Assembly: GCF_006384255.1 (NCBI RefSeq)
Contig: NZ_VCED01000007.1
Coordinates: 62,001-126,000, forward strand
Length of the DNA stretch: 64,000 nt
DNA from: Haemophilus seminalis
Lineage (GTDB): Bacteria > Pseudomonadota > Gammaproteobacteria > Enterobacterales > Pasteurellaceae
Direction: 5' to 3'
Each line of letters begins with the position of its first letter. Position 1 is the stretch's first letter. Both the position numbers and the translations under genes were made by a program. The notes beneath the pieces were generated by a model. That model was not told the DNA's origin. It did not search any database and worked only from the letters and a program-made list of their open reading frames with translations. Below, in pieces: positions 8,986-17,586 of this stretch.

Positions 8986-9674
8986 TGAAAATCGGAATTG
9001 TTGGCGCAATGGCGCAAGAAGTAGAAATTTTAAAAAATTTAATGGCAGAGAGAACTGAAACTCGAGTAGCAAGTGCGGTCATTTTTGAAGGCAAAATTAA
9101 TGGTAAAGATGTTGCATTGTTGCAATCAGGTATTGGAAAAGTAGCCGCTGCAATTGGCACGACGGCATTGTTACAAGTAGCCAAGCCAGATTTTGTGATC
9201 AATACTGGTTCTGCGGGTGGGGTAGCAAAAGGCTTGAAAGTGGGAGATATTGTAATTTCAGATGAAACACGCTACCACGATGCGGACGTGACAGCTTTTG
9301 GCTATGAAAAAGGGCAGTTGCCAGCTAATCCAGCAGCATTTTTATCTGACAAAAAGCTAGCTGACCTCGCTCAAGAAATTGCAGAAAAGCAAGGACAATC
9401 AGTAAAACGTGGTTTAATTTGCTCTGGCGATAGTTTTATTAATAGTGAAGACAAAATTGCACAAATAAAAGCAGACTTCCCGAATGTGACGGGAGTTGAA
9501 ATGGAAGCCACAGCGATTGCACAAGTTTGCTATGCTTTTAATGTGCCTTTTGTAGTGGTTCGAGCCATTTCAGATGCAGGCGATGGTGAAGCAAGTATGT
9601 CTTTTGAAGAGTTCTTACCGTTGGCTGCAAAACAGTCTTCGGCATTAGTATTAGGGATGATTGATAGACTGTAG
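8985..9674 (+). CDS. mtn: 5'-methylthioadenosine/S-adenosylhomocysteine nucleosidase
   Basis: This 229-residue cytoplasmic nucleosidase splits adenine from MTA and SAH, recycling methyl-cycle by-products and supplying S-ribosylhomocysteine for AI-2. Visible family motifs are [14 protein letters not shown] (acid near residue 12), NTGSAGG, the ribose-binding GVEMEA and the catalytic Asp in AISDAGDG. I choose the ATG at 8985, which shares a base with the upstream stop, rather than the GTG one codon earlier. An uptake sequence (9071-9079) encodes part of ASAV. Confidence 0.95.
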   Translation: MKIGIVGAMAQEVEILKNLMAERTETRVASAVIFEGKINGKDVALLQSGIGKVAAAIGTTALLQVAKPDFVINTGSAGGVAKGLKVGDIVISDETRYHDADVTAFGYEKGQLPANPAAFLSDKKLADLAQEIAEKQGQSVKRGLICSGDSFINSEDKIAQIKADFPNVTGVEMEATAIAQVCYAFNVPFVVVRAISDAGDGEASMSFEEFLPLAAKQSSALVLGMIDRL

Positions 9675-9728
9675 TAATAATCTTTTCATAAGATAATAAA
9701 TTCTAAAATTGAATTATAAACATTATTT

Positions 9729-9761
9729 AAAAAGGCATAGTTTATTAGCTATGCCTTTTTA
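9729..9761. terminator. Bidirectional terminator between mtn and hup
   Basis: The arms AAGGCATAG/CTATGCCTT have an 8-base loop with A and T runs on the two sides. It serves the two convergent genes. Confidence 0.85.
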
Positions 9762-9771
9762 TATGAGCCAA

Positions 9772-12618
9772 TTAGAATTTATAGTTCAAACTTAGAATAT
9801 AAGTTCTTCCACGTGCAAAGTTATAAAGTACAGATTTATCTTTTCCTCCATCTTCACAAGTATTATTTTTACTACAAATTGAATCATTTAAGCTTGAATA
9901 ATAGCGCTGTGAAGCAGCATCATTGCCTGAGTCTAAAGGATCAACATAACGTTTATCTAGTAGGTTTTGTACTTCAGCTTTGATAATTAAATCTTTAACA
10001 GGTTCATAACTTACATGCAAATCTAAAATAATCGGTTGTTTATTAATTTCCTCTGTTTTCTTGATTGCATAATAAGTTCGTTCATGGCTCGTATTTAATT
10101 CAAATTGAGAACCGTTAATATAATCTTCTTGAATGGTTGCTCGTTTACTTTTCCCATAGTAACGTGCTGCGATACCAAGAGTTAATTTTTGATCAAACCA
10201 GCGAGATCCAAGTTCTAATCTTCCATAATCTTTAGGTAACATTGAGATACGAGATAGACCATAACCTTGTTTCAGAATATCATCTTTTGATGCGTTGTTA
10301 GGACGTGGGCTTGCGTCTGCATAATTGGTTGGTTGATTTGTTCGTTGGTATGCATAAGACAGATTTGCAAAGAAACGTCCCATGTCATAATTTACTTCTA
10401 ATTCAACACCGCTCTTTTTCACAATTGGCTTATAATTTTGATGAGCAATGGTAAATCTAAATCCATTCTCAGAAGCCCAGTCAGGAACAATGCCATCTCT
10501 CCACCATACACCATATACATTATGAATATAATTTTTGATAAAACTACGATAGCCCACTAATTTTAAACCTAATACATCTTCTTTAGTGAAAACGCCTTTT
10601 TTATAGGTATTAAAACCAAGTTGATAAGTTTCAGCTCGCTCAGGTTTCAATGCGGTATTCACCCCCGCATCAGACACTTGAGAGAAAAACATCTCTTGAA
10701 TATTCGGCATTCTGTGTGTTCGTGAATAAGTAAAAAATGGCATAAAATAATCACTCAGTTCTGCACTTAATGTAGCAGAATGATTGAATGCTTTTTTATG
10801 ACCTGATTTATGCAAAATCGGTTCATCAATTTGTGTTGGTGTATTTTCGTAACCTACATACTCACCGTTAAATGCATAATGCGTAAAATTGACACTATAG
10901 TCTAAATGGTAAATACCTTTAGAAAGTGCGGTATCAAAATAAACAGTTTTAAATTTTTGTTTCCCAGAAGGTTGTAAGATTACTGAACGTTGGGGGAGTA
11001 AGGCTCTAGTGCCCTCAAGTGTTCCTAAATAATTGTAACGACCAGGATCGTGCGATGCTTCTTTGGAAAATAAACTTAATTCGTCTGGAAAACGATTTTT
11101 GCTATATTCATTGGTAATATAGTTAAAACCTAACGTAGCTTTTAAATCAATTTCTTTTGGTAATAAGAAGGTATAGCTGTTATTAATATCAATGATATTT
11201 GCTACATTTTTTGTGATAAGTTTATCTGTGACTCGCCAGCCAGAAAAAAATCCTCCCTTAGGATAAATTGTTTTTCCAAGGTTATGTGCCACCATTAAGT
11301 TAAGATCGAGATAACTGTTATTATTAAAATTATAATTGACTTGGTAATTTTGATTCTCAATTTTGCGAGAACCAATTTTATTATCCAATGTACGTAGTTG
11401 CGCCCCTAGAGTATGGTGATCATCCCCATACTCAAATTTTAATAAATGGCTACGCGAACGAGATTGCAAACTGCCAGGTTCAATAGGGGCGACGCTATAT
11501 TGATCTTTATTACGTTCAAATGATTTGTCAGTTTTTTCAATTCCATCATCACCTTTTTGGAGTTCTTCAATGTCTTCGGGTTTTTTGCCAGCTCCTAATT
11601 GTTGTAGAATGTTTTTTCTAGCCTGATTTTTATAAATATTCTTTACACTGGTCTCGGTTTCTTCAGGATCATATATATTGGATTTTTCAATATGGGTAAT
11701 GCAATTTGAATCAGTCCATATGGTTTCTGTTTCTCCTGTGAAATCATTAGAGTTTGTCGTTTTTTCTGTACTTCCATGAAATGTTGGAGTGGGGGCATTA
11801 CAAGACCAATGGTTTTTGTTTAAATCAGGTGTCCATTGCCCTGCAGGATTTAAAACATAACCCGCATTACGAAAATAAGCTTCTTTTTCTTTCTCTAGAA
11901 TATCCTGCCCTAATGATGCTAATCGTTCTCCGCCACCGATACGATAATCTTGTGAAACGTCACGTTGGCTATAACCATACACCACGCCTACATAGCCACC
12001 ATTATCAAGCCATTTTCTGCCTGCCGCCATTGTCATAAAATTGGATTTAGTGGCATTGCTCCCTGTCATTCCTTTCAGAATAATACCAAATGGTTTGTCA
12101 TCGGTAATAACATCATTAACGCCCAATGTTCTAAAATTAGCACTGCCCGCTAACGCATTTATACCGCTTGTTCCTGAAAAGTTGCTTTTATTGACATCGA
12201 CACCAGCAATAAAATTGGGCTCTATCGCTGCTCCAAATTGAGAGCTACCACCAGATTGTCCCGAATCCATTGAGGTGGAATAAAAGGTTTGTGTAACCCC
12301 ATCAACCATTGTATTGACACGACCTAACCCATTTTCGCCACGAATATTCACAGAAACTACGCCAGAGCCTTTATCTTGTTGAGTAAAAGCACCAGGAATA
12401 CTTCGAATAACTTGATCTATAGTTTGGGTTTCTTTAAAAATATGCTCTCGGGTGCTTTTGGCTTTCGCTTCCGTAAAAGGTTTTTTATCGTTGGCGACAT
12501 TTTTTTCTACTACATCAATTTGATCTAATGTTTCTTCAGCTTTTGCATCAACGATAGAAACACTTAGGGTATTGATTAAGCAGAGTGTGATTAAATTTAA
12601 TTTAATAACTTTCTTCAT
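9772..12618 (-). CDS. hup: TonB-dependent outer-membrane heme/iron receptor, Hup-like
   Basis: This 948-residue outer-membrane receptor has a signal peptide of about 26 residues and a TonB-box-like stretch (ETLDQIDVVEKN). The plug domain contains RSIPGAF and NIRGENGLGRVNTMVDG. A long beta-barrel ends in the typical aromatic terminus (SLNYKF). The layout and neighbours match the gene I recall as HI1217 of strain Rd, described as the heme utilisation protein Hup and once annotated transferrin-binding. I prefer the ATG at 12618 because AAGGA is well spaced from it and touches the earlier ATG at 12624. A strong Fur box sits in the promoter, so iron starvation should induce it. I see no tetranucleotide repeat of the kind that phase-varies the hgp receptors. 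An uptake sequence lies at 10924-10932. Confidence 0.85.
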   Translation of the reverse strand: MKKVIKLNLITLCLINTLSVSIVDAKAEETLDQIDVVEKNVANDKKPFTEAKAKSTREHIFKETQTIDQVIRSIPGAFTQQDKGSGVVSVNIRGENGLGRVNTMVDGVTQTFYSTSMDSGQSGGSSQFGAAIEPNFIAGVDVNKSNFSGTSGINALAGSANFRTLGVNDVITDDKPFGIILKGMTGSNATKSNFMTMAAGRKWLDNGGYVGVVYGYSQRDVSQDYRIGGGERLASLGQDILEKEKEAYFRNAGYVLNPAGQWTPDLNKNHWSCNAPTPTFHGSTEKTTNSNDFTGETETIWTDSNCITHIEKSNIYDPEETETSVKNIYKNQARKNILQQLGAGKKPEDIEELQKGDDGIEKTDKSFERNKDQYSVAPIEPGSLQSRSRSHLLKFEYGDDHHTLGAQLRTLDNKIGSRKIENQNYQVNYNFNNNSYLDLNLMVAHNLGKTIYPKGGFFSGWRVTDKLITKNVANIIDINNSYTFLLPKEIDLKATLGFNYITNEYSKNRFPDELSLFSKEASHDPGRYNYLGTLEGTRALLPQRSVILQPSGKQKFKTVYFDTALSKGIYHLDYSVNFTHYAFNGEYVGYENTPTQIDEPILHKSGHKKAFNHSATLSAELSDYFMPFFTYSRTHRMPNIQEMFFSQVSDAGVNTALKPERAETYQLGFNTYKKGVFTKEDVLGLKLVGYRSFIKNYIHNVYGVWWRDGIVPDWASENGFRFTIAHQNYKPIVKKSGVELEVNYDMGRFFANLSYAYQRTNQPTNYADASPRPNNASKDDILKQGYGLSRISMLPKDYGRLELGSRWFDQKLTLGIAARYYGKSKRATIQEDYINGSQFELNTSHERTYYAIKKTEEINKQPIILDLHVSYEPVKDLIIKAEVQNLLDKRYVDPLDSGNDAASQRYYSSLNDSICSKNNTCEDGGKDKSVLYNFARGRTYILSLNYKF

Positions 12619-12638
12619 TATCATATCCTTTTATTATT

Positions 12639-12657
12639 GAGAAAGATTATCATTATT
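12639..12657 (-). promoter_or_regulatory. Fur box of hup
   Basis: The minus-strand 19-mer AATAATGATAATCTTTCTC matches the classic Fur box at 16 of 19 positions. It overlaps a likely -10 (TAATGA, 12650-12655), which is paired with TTGAGT at 12674-12679. Confidence 0.8.
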
Positions 12658-12770
12658 TCACTTTAACTAAAAAACTCAAGAGGTAATTTAATAAAATTAA
12701 TGAAATAACAAAAAATAATGAAAAAAACTAATTTCAGATAAAGGTGGAAAAATGTCTTGATAGGGGAAAG

Positions 12771-12793
12771 AAAAAGGGGCATTTGCCCCTTTC
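12771..12793 (-). terminator. Terminator of the lut operon
   Basis: AAAGGGGC and GCCCCTTT enclose a 4-base loop. On the minus strand the stem runs into CTTTTTCTTT just past the lutC stop. Confidence 0.8.
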
Positions 12794-12797
12794 TGCA

Positions 12798-13496
12798 TTA
12801 TAGATCATCAATTATTAAATAGATTTTTGCTACGGGTCCATGGACACCAATCACTTTAATCAATTCAATATCCGCCGTTGAGCTTGGGCCTGAGATAATA
12901 TTGATACAAGATGGCATACGCTCGCCTTGTTGTGCTTTCTCGTGTAATACTTTCGCCACTTGTGCAACACGAGGAACAATTTGACTTTTACGTAAAACAA
13001 CAATTGATTTCTCAGGTAATAAACTCACTGAACGTCCACGATCTGCGCTAGAGAATAAGACGATTCCGCCAGTTTCCGCCAAACCATATTCTGCATAAAC
13101 TACGCCAAGATTAGCTTTTTCAGAAAAACGAATGTTATCTTGTGCCGTTTCTGATGACCACGTATGGCAAGTATATTTCGCTTCAAGCGTTGCAGGAATA
13201 TCAAGTGCGGTCAATCTTTCATCGGAATTAAGTACAACATCACCGCCACCATATTTTTCACAAAGAGCAAGTAAAGTTTGCACTGCATCAGATTCTTTAC
13301 ACACATTTACGTCCACCATCATGGTTTTTGCAGAATTGATAAATTCATTCGCTAAATCAACCGTACTTAAATGAGTTAAACGCTCAGTTGGGTACGTATT
13401 GACCGGTGTATCCATCGGTTCAGGTACGATAGCACGGGCTTTTCCCATTTTCGCCGCTAATTTATTAAGAAAATTTTCGCGATTTTGTAAATCCAT
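12798..13496 (-). CDS. lutC: Lactate utilisation protein LutC (LUD domain)
   Basis: This 232-residue LUD-domain protein (YkgG/LutC family) is the third subunit of the LutABC complex, which oxidises L-lactate to pyruvate. LUD-type features are the central GVVYAEYGLAETGGIVL segment and the C-terminal SGPSSTADIEL, which matches the family pattern near the end. Length is normal. It lies five bases after lutB, with GAGGG as ribosome site, and ends the operon. An uptake sequence lies at 13203-13211. The role of LutC alone is not established. Confidence 0.9.
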   Translation of the reverse strand: MDLQNRENFLNKLAAKMGKARAIVPEPMDTPVNTYPTERLTHLSTVDLANEFINSAKTMMVDVNVCKESDAVQTLLALCEKYGGGDVVLNSDERLTALDIPATLEAKYTCHTWSSETAQDNIRFSEKANLGVVYAEYGLAETGGIVLFSSADRGRSVSLLPEKSIVVLRKSQIVPRVAQVAKVLHEKAQQGERMPSCINIISGPSSTADIELIKVIGVHGPVAKIYLIIDDL

Positions 13497-13501
13497 GCTT
13501 A

Positions 13502-14914
13502 TTACCCTCTCTCTCTATTATTAAACCATTGACGGAAACTTTCACCATCTGCTTGTGGTAAATCTCGTGCTTTTGTCCATTCACCCAATGCACCAAATGT
13601 AATTGGTGCTTTCCCATTTTTGATCAGCTTACCCGCTAATTTCGCACCGATATTCACACCTGCTTTCCATAGTGTTGGGTTGGCATTGGCTGTGGTGAAA
13701 CCAAAAATAGATAAACGTTCCATTGCGGGAGTTTTACCTAACTCTACCATTTTCTCACGGTGTTTTAAGATTAACTGCGCTAATGGAATACGCACTGGGC
13801 AGACAGAATTACACGCATTACATAATGAACAAGCATACGGCAATTCTTTGAATTCATCATAACCACCTAGTAATGGAGAAATTACTGCACCAATTGGACC
13901 CGGGTAAATAGAACCATATCCATGGCCACCGATTTGACGATATGCCGGACAGGTATTCAAACAAGCACCGCAACGAATACAACGTAAAACTTCTTGGAAT
14001 TCAGACGCTAAAATATCTGAACGGCCATTATCCACAATAACCAAATGGAATTCTTCAGGACCGTCGGTTTCACCAGCAAGACGAGGACCGGTTAACCACG
14101 TGTTATAACCGGTTAATTTCGCCCCTACCGCACTACGAGCAAGCATCGTAATTAACACATCCACCTCTTGGAAAGTCGGCGCTAAACGCTCCATTCCCAT
14201 CACGGCAATATGCGTTTTCGGCAATGTCGTCGCTAAACGTAAGTTACCTTCGTTTGTCACCAAACAAACTGAGCCAGTTTCCGCTACGGCAAAGTTACAA
14301 CCACTGATACCGATATCAGCCTCTAAAAAATCTTGACGAATTTTTTCACGTACAAAACGCGTCATATCTTCAGGCGTTTCCTCGCCCTCATAGCCGAGTT
14401 TTTCAGATAAATCTTTGCGGATTTGGTGACGATCTTTGTGAATTGCAGGCACAACGATATGGGATGGTTTATCACCTGAAATTTGTAATAGATATTCACC
14501 CAAATCGGTTTCGATCACTTGCATGCCCTCTTTTTCAAGCACTTCGTTTAAACCGATTTCTTCTGTCACCATGGATTTGGATTTTACGATTTTCTTCGCA
14601 TTTTTCTCTAATGCGACTTTGCGAATATAAGCACTCGCTTCTTCGGCCGTTTCAGCAAAATACACTTTACCGCCATTTTCCATCACTTTTTCGCTCAATT
14701 GATACAAATAAGCATCTAAATTAGCTAAAACATGGTTACGAATCTGTTTAGATAAATCACGCCATTCTTCCCAATGACCTAATTCGTCCACCATTTTTTG
14801 TCGATTAGCCCCAATAGTTTCTTGGGCTTTCACTACCGCTTTACGCATGATAGTGTTATGTACTTCATGATCGACACGCGCTTTAAAAGGAAGATTACTG
14901 GTTTTCAATGACAT
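13502..14914 (-). CDS. lutB: Iron-sulfur lactate utilisation protein LutB
   Basis: This 470-residue LUD/ferredoxin fusion (YkgF/LutB) is the iron-sulfur subunit of the lactate oxidation complex. The N-terminal LUD domain (about 70-300) contains GISGCNFAVAETGS. Two 4Fe-4S ligand sets follow, CIRCGACLNTCP and CSLCNACNSVCP. The C-terminal LutB/LldF-type tail is present. The start ATG lies one base after the lutA stop, with a GGGGAGA ribosome site inside lutA, so translation is coupled. Confidence 0.93.
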   Translation of the reverse strand: MSLKTSNLPFKARVDHEVHNTIMRKAVVKAQETIGANRQKMVDELGHWEEWRDLSKQIRNHVLANLDAYLYQLSEKVMENGGKVYFAETAEEASAYIRKVALEKNAKKIVKSKSMVTEEIGLNEVLEKEGMQVIETDLGEYLLQISGDKPSHIVVPAIHKDRHQIRKDLSEKLGYEGEETPEDMTRFVREKIRQDFLEADIGISGCNFAVAETGSVCLVTNEGNLRLATTLPKTHIAVMGMERLAPTFQEVDVLITMLARSAVGAKLTGYNTWLTGPRLAGETDGPEEFHLVIVDNGRSDILASEFQEVLRCIRCGACLNTCPAYRQIGGHGYGSIYPGPIGAVISPLLGGYDEFKELPYACSLCNACNSVCPVRIPLAQLILKHREKMVELGKTPAMERLSIFGFTTANANPTLWKAGVNIGAKLAGKLIKNGKAPITFGALGEWTKARDLPQADGESFRQWFNNRERG

Positions 14915-14915
14915 C

Positions 14916-15647
14916 TTATTTCTCCCCTTGCATTAATACTTCCGCAATGTGCATCACTTTGATCTTACTGCCTTCGCGTTGTAAACGACCACCAATATTT
15001 AATAAACAACTTACATCTGCACCGATTAAATATTGCGGTTCAACCTCTTCAATATGCTCAACTTTTTCTTTCACCATTTCTCCAGAAATCTCTGCCATTT
15101 TCACAGAGAAAGTCCCACCGAAGCCACAGCAGGTTTGTTGATTATGAATAGGAAGCAGCTCTAATCCTTTCACATTTTTTAACAGTGCGATAGGCTCATT
15201 TACGATGCCCAGTTTACGTGTAAGGCTACAAGAAGGGTGATAAACCGCTTTACCTGGCAAATAGGCACCAATATCAGTTATTCCAAGTTTATTCACGATA
15301 AAATCGGTTAAATCACAGAAACGTGAAGCGACTTTTTGGGCACGTTTAGCCCAGTCTAATTCTCCTGCGTTAGTGAAGTAGTTGGGGTAATTTTTGATCG
15401 CATAAACACAAGATCCGGCAGGTGCTACGATTGGGTAATCATTTACTTCAAAGGTTTCGACTAAGTTTTTCATGCCTGGGATGGCTTGTTTTGTATAGCC
15501 ACTATTTAATGCAGGCTGCCCACAACAACCTTGTTTTTCAAGGAAAGTAACATTGCAACCGAGTTTCTCAAGCAGTAAAACGGTGTTTTTGGCCACACCA
15601 CTTTTTACTACGTCTGCAATGCAGGTTACGTAGAAATTTACGTTCAT
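14916..15647 (-). CDS. lutA: Lactate utilisation protein LutA (CCG-domain subunit)
   Basis: This 243-residue YkgE/LutA protein is built of two cysteine-rich CCG domains. These are seen as GCCGQPALNSGY in the first half and CCGFGGTFSVKM in the second, with additional cysteines in AGSCVYA and HPSCSLT. Such domains hold an iron-sulfur cluster for electron transfer. The gene follows lctP on the same strand after a 68-base gap containing a hairpin, so permease and oxidation complex form one functional module. GGAG precedes the ATG. Confidence 0.93.
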   Translation of the reverse strand: MNVNFYVTCIADVVKSGVAKNTVLLLEKLGCNVTFLEKQGCCGQPALNSGYTKQAIPGMKNLVETFEVNDYPIVAPAGSCVYAIKNYPNYFTNAGELDWAKRAQKVASRFCDLTDFIVNKLGITDIGAYLPGKAVYHPSCSLTRKLGIVNEPIALLKNVKGLELLPIHNQQTCCGFGGTFSVKMAEISGEMVKEKVEHIEEVEPQYLIGADVSCLLNIGGRLQREGSKIKVMHIAEVLMQGEK

Positions 15648-15679
15648 TTTTAATCACTCCAATAAGAGAAAAGTAACAA

Positions 15680-15701
15680 ATGACCGCAAAAGTGCGGTCA
15701 T
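15680..15701. terminator. Uptake-sequence hairpin between lctP and lutA
   Basis: ATGACCGCA (15680-15688) and TGCGGTCAT (15693-15701) are perfect arms around AAAG. The right arm overlaps an uptake sequence (15690-15698). On the minus strand, the direction of lctP to lutA, the T tract is short, so it may attenuate rather than fully stop transcription. Confidence 0.65.
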
Positions 15702-15715
15702 TTTTCCAAGTAAAT

Positions 15716-17311
15716 TTATAGATTATAAAGTAAAGGTACTAGGTACAGCGCACAGAGTGCCGCAATAATACCGTAAATCATCATAGGGATAATGGTTTTC
15801 TTAATAATGGTACCTTCTTGGTTAGAAATATTTAATACTGAACTGACAGCAACGATATTATTAATACATACCATATTCCCCATTGCGCCTCCAACAGATT
15901 GTAAAGCTAGGACTAACGCTACTGAAATTCCTGTTGTTTCCGCTGTAGAAAGTTGAACACTACCAAATGTTAGGTTAGATACGGTGTTTGATCCTGAGAA
16001 GAATGCCCCTATAGCCCCTAAGAAAGAAGAGAAAATTGTCCAGTTACTGCCGGATATTTCTGCAAAGGTGCGACCAATAATTTTCACCATGGAGTGTTCG
16101 CCTCCGACTAACATTAAGTTCACCATAACCAAGGCTCCCACTAAGGCTATAAATGGATTTTTTGATTGTTGTAAACTTGAAGCAAAAACGTTTTTAACAT
16201 TGCTAATTGAGACGTTAAATATAGGAATTGCAATTAAAACTGTGATTACAAATGGAATTAACGCCGGTACGTAAAGCAATTTGTAGCTTGATGATACATC
16301 AGAACCAAAAATATCTTTTAAAGTAAAGATTAAGCCTTTACTAATTTCAAATGTACCTAATGATCCTAGGGTTGTTGAGAACCAAATTGTAGCGTCATTC
16401 ATCATTGCTTTGAAAGGTAATTGATGGATACGTGTAATGATTAGGAATGCAATCAATAAACCTGTTGGGAATAATGCTTTCATTACTTGCTTAGTTGTTA
16501 CCGTATTATTATCCAGACTATTTTCTACTTTTGTTAAGCCAATATTGCGATTTGCAGCCCATACAGAAATAAATAAACCAATTGCTCCGCCTACTAATGA
16601 TGGAAATTCATCATTAACTTGGGCAAGTAAGAAATAAGGAATGACACAGGCAAAGACACTGATATAGATAAATAGAATATTTTTACGAATATCGTTCCAA
16701 CTTACTAAGACTCGTAATGCTAATAATGGAATAATAAATGCGGCAATGGAATGGATAAATGCTGTAATCGAACCAATTTCCAAAATTATATCTTCTGATA
16801 GTTTTAGTGGACCGAAACCAAACCATGTAGGCGTTCCCACAGCCCCAAAAGAGACTGGGACGGAGTTCATGATTAGTGCCAACATGGCGACTTTTAATGG
16901 ATGAAAACCTAGCCCGACTAAAATAGGTGCCGCAATGGCTGCAGGTGTACCAAAACCACTTGCTCCTTCAATCATAAAAGCAAATGCCCAACCGATAATC
17001 ATTAATTGAGCTACAGGATTGGGATTAATATTCCCTAGCCATTTACGCATGGTATCTGTCGCACCTGAAATTTCTGAAAAGCGATTAAATAAGATCGCGC
17101 CAAAAATAACTGTAATTGGGGTTTGTACAGCAATAATAGCGGAAACAACATTGGCACTAATTGTGACAATATCAGTATTAAAGTGAAGAAGATGGACACC
17201 CATTACTAATGTTGCAATCCAAGGTAATGCGACATAAGAAGGCAAGGCATTTCGTTTTACCATTAGATAAATCAGCAAAACAATAGGAAAAATACTCAGA
17301 ACAAAAGACAT
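15716..17311 (-). CDS. lctP: L-lactate permease
   Basis: This 531-residue inner-membrane LctP/LldP-family permease is expected to bring in L-lactate with protons. It consists of about 12 or more hydrophobic helices. Family stretches include GFGTPAAIAAPILVGLGF and VGTPTWFGFG in the first half and SGSNTVSNLTFGSVQ in the second. An AAGGA ribosome site lies before the ATG, and a CRP-like site about 95 bases upstream fits catabolite control. The gene leads toward lutABC, placing uptake next to oxidation. Lactate is an abundant host carbon source. Confidence 0.93.
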   Translation of the reverse strand: MSFVLSIFPIVLLIYLMVKRNALPSYVALPWIATLVMGVHLLHFNTDIVTISANVVSAIIAVQTPITVIFGAILFNRFSEISGATDTMRKWLGNINPNPVAQLMIIGWAFAFMIEGASGFGTPAAIAAPILVGLGFHPLKVAMLALIMNSVPVSFGAVGTPTWFGFGPLKLSEDIILEIGSITAFIHSIAAFIIPLLALRVLVSWNDIRKNILFIYISVFACVIPYFLLAQVNDEFPSLVGGAIGLFISVWAANRNIGLTKVENSLDNNTVTTKQVMKALFPTGLLIAFLIITRIHQLPFKAMMNDATIWFSTTLGSLGTFEISKGLIFTLKDIFGSDVSSSYKLLYVPALIPFVITVLIAIPIFNVSISNVKNVFASSLQQSKNPFIALVGALVMVNLMLVGGEHSMVKIIGRTFAEISGSNWTIFSSFLGAIGAFFSGSNTVSNLTFGSVQLSTAETTGISVALVLALQSVGGAMGNMVCINNIVAVSSVLNISNQEGTIIKKTIIPMMIYGIIAALCALYLVPLLYNL

Positions 17312-17393
17312 CAGAAAATATCCTTAAATTTATAATAAAAAAGACTCGTGCATTGTATGGATTTAGGCATAAAAGAATATACCTCTTTGGGGA

Positions 17394-17415
17394 AAATGTG
17401 ATCAATATCTCATAA
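17394..17415. promoter_or_regulatory. CRP site in the lctP/yxe divergent region
   Basis: AAATGTGATCAATATCTCAT has the perfect left half TGTGATC and a 4/5 right half TCTCA. The site lies between lctP (minus) and the lyase gene (plus), about 93 bases from lctP. I see no other operator and no regulator gene in this 275-base gap. The rest of it is AT-rich, with a GGGGA-containing direct repeat near 17500-17530. Confidence 0.6.
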
Positions 17416-17586
17416 AAATTAACATTTTATTTTCATTTTTTACATTTTTATTACCGAATTTCTCTGATTAAAATCTTAATAGACTAAAATGGAATATGAT
17501 GTGGGGATTAATTATTAGATGGGGAGATAAAAGATTTATAGAATCATCGTCATTCCAAATTAGTTATTTTATAAAAGGGAAGCAAA

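Noticed and set aside
11754-12241. Plus-strand ORFs of 60-94 codons inside hup
   Set aside because: They are antisense shadows of a well-supported receptor gene, with no ribosome sites.
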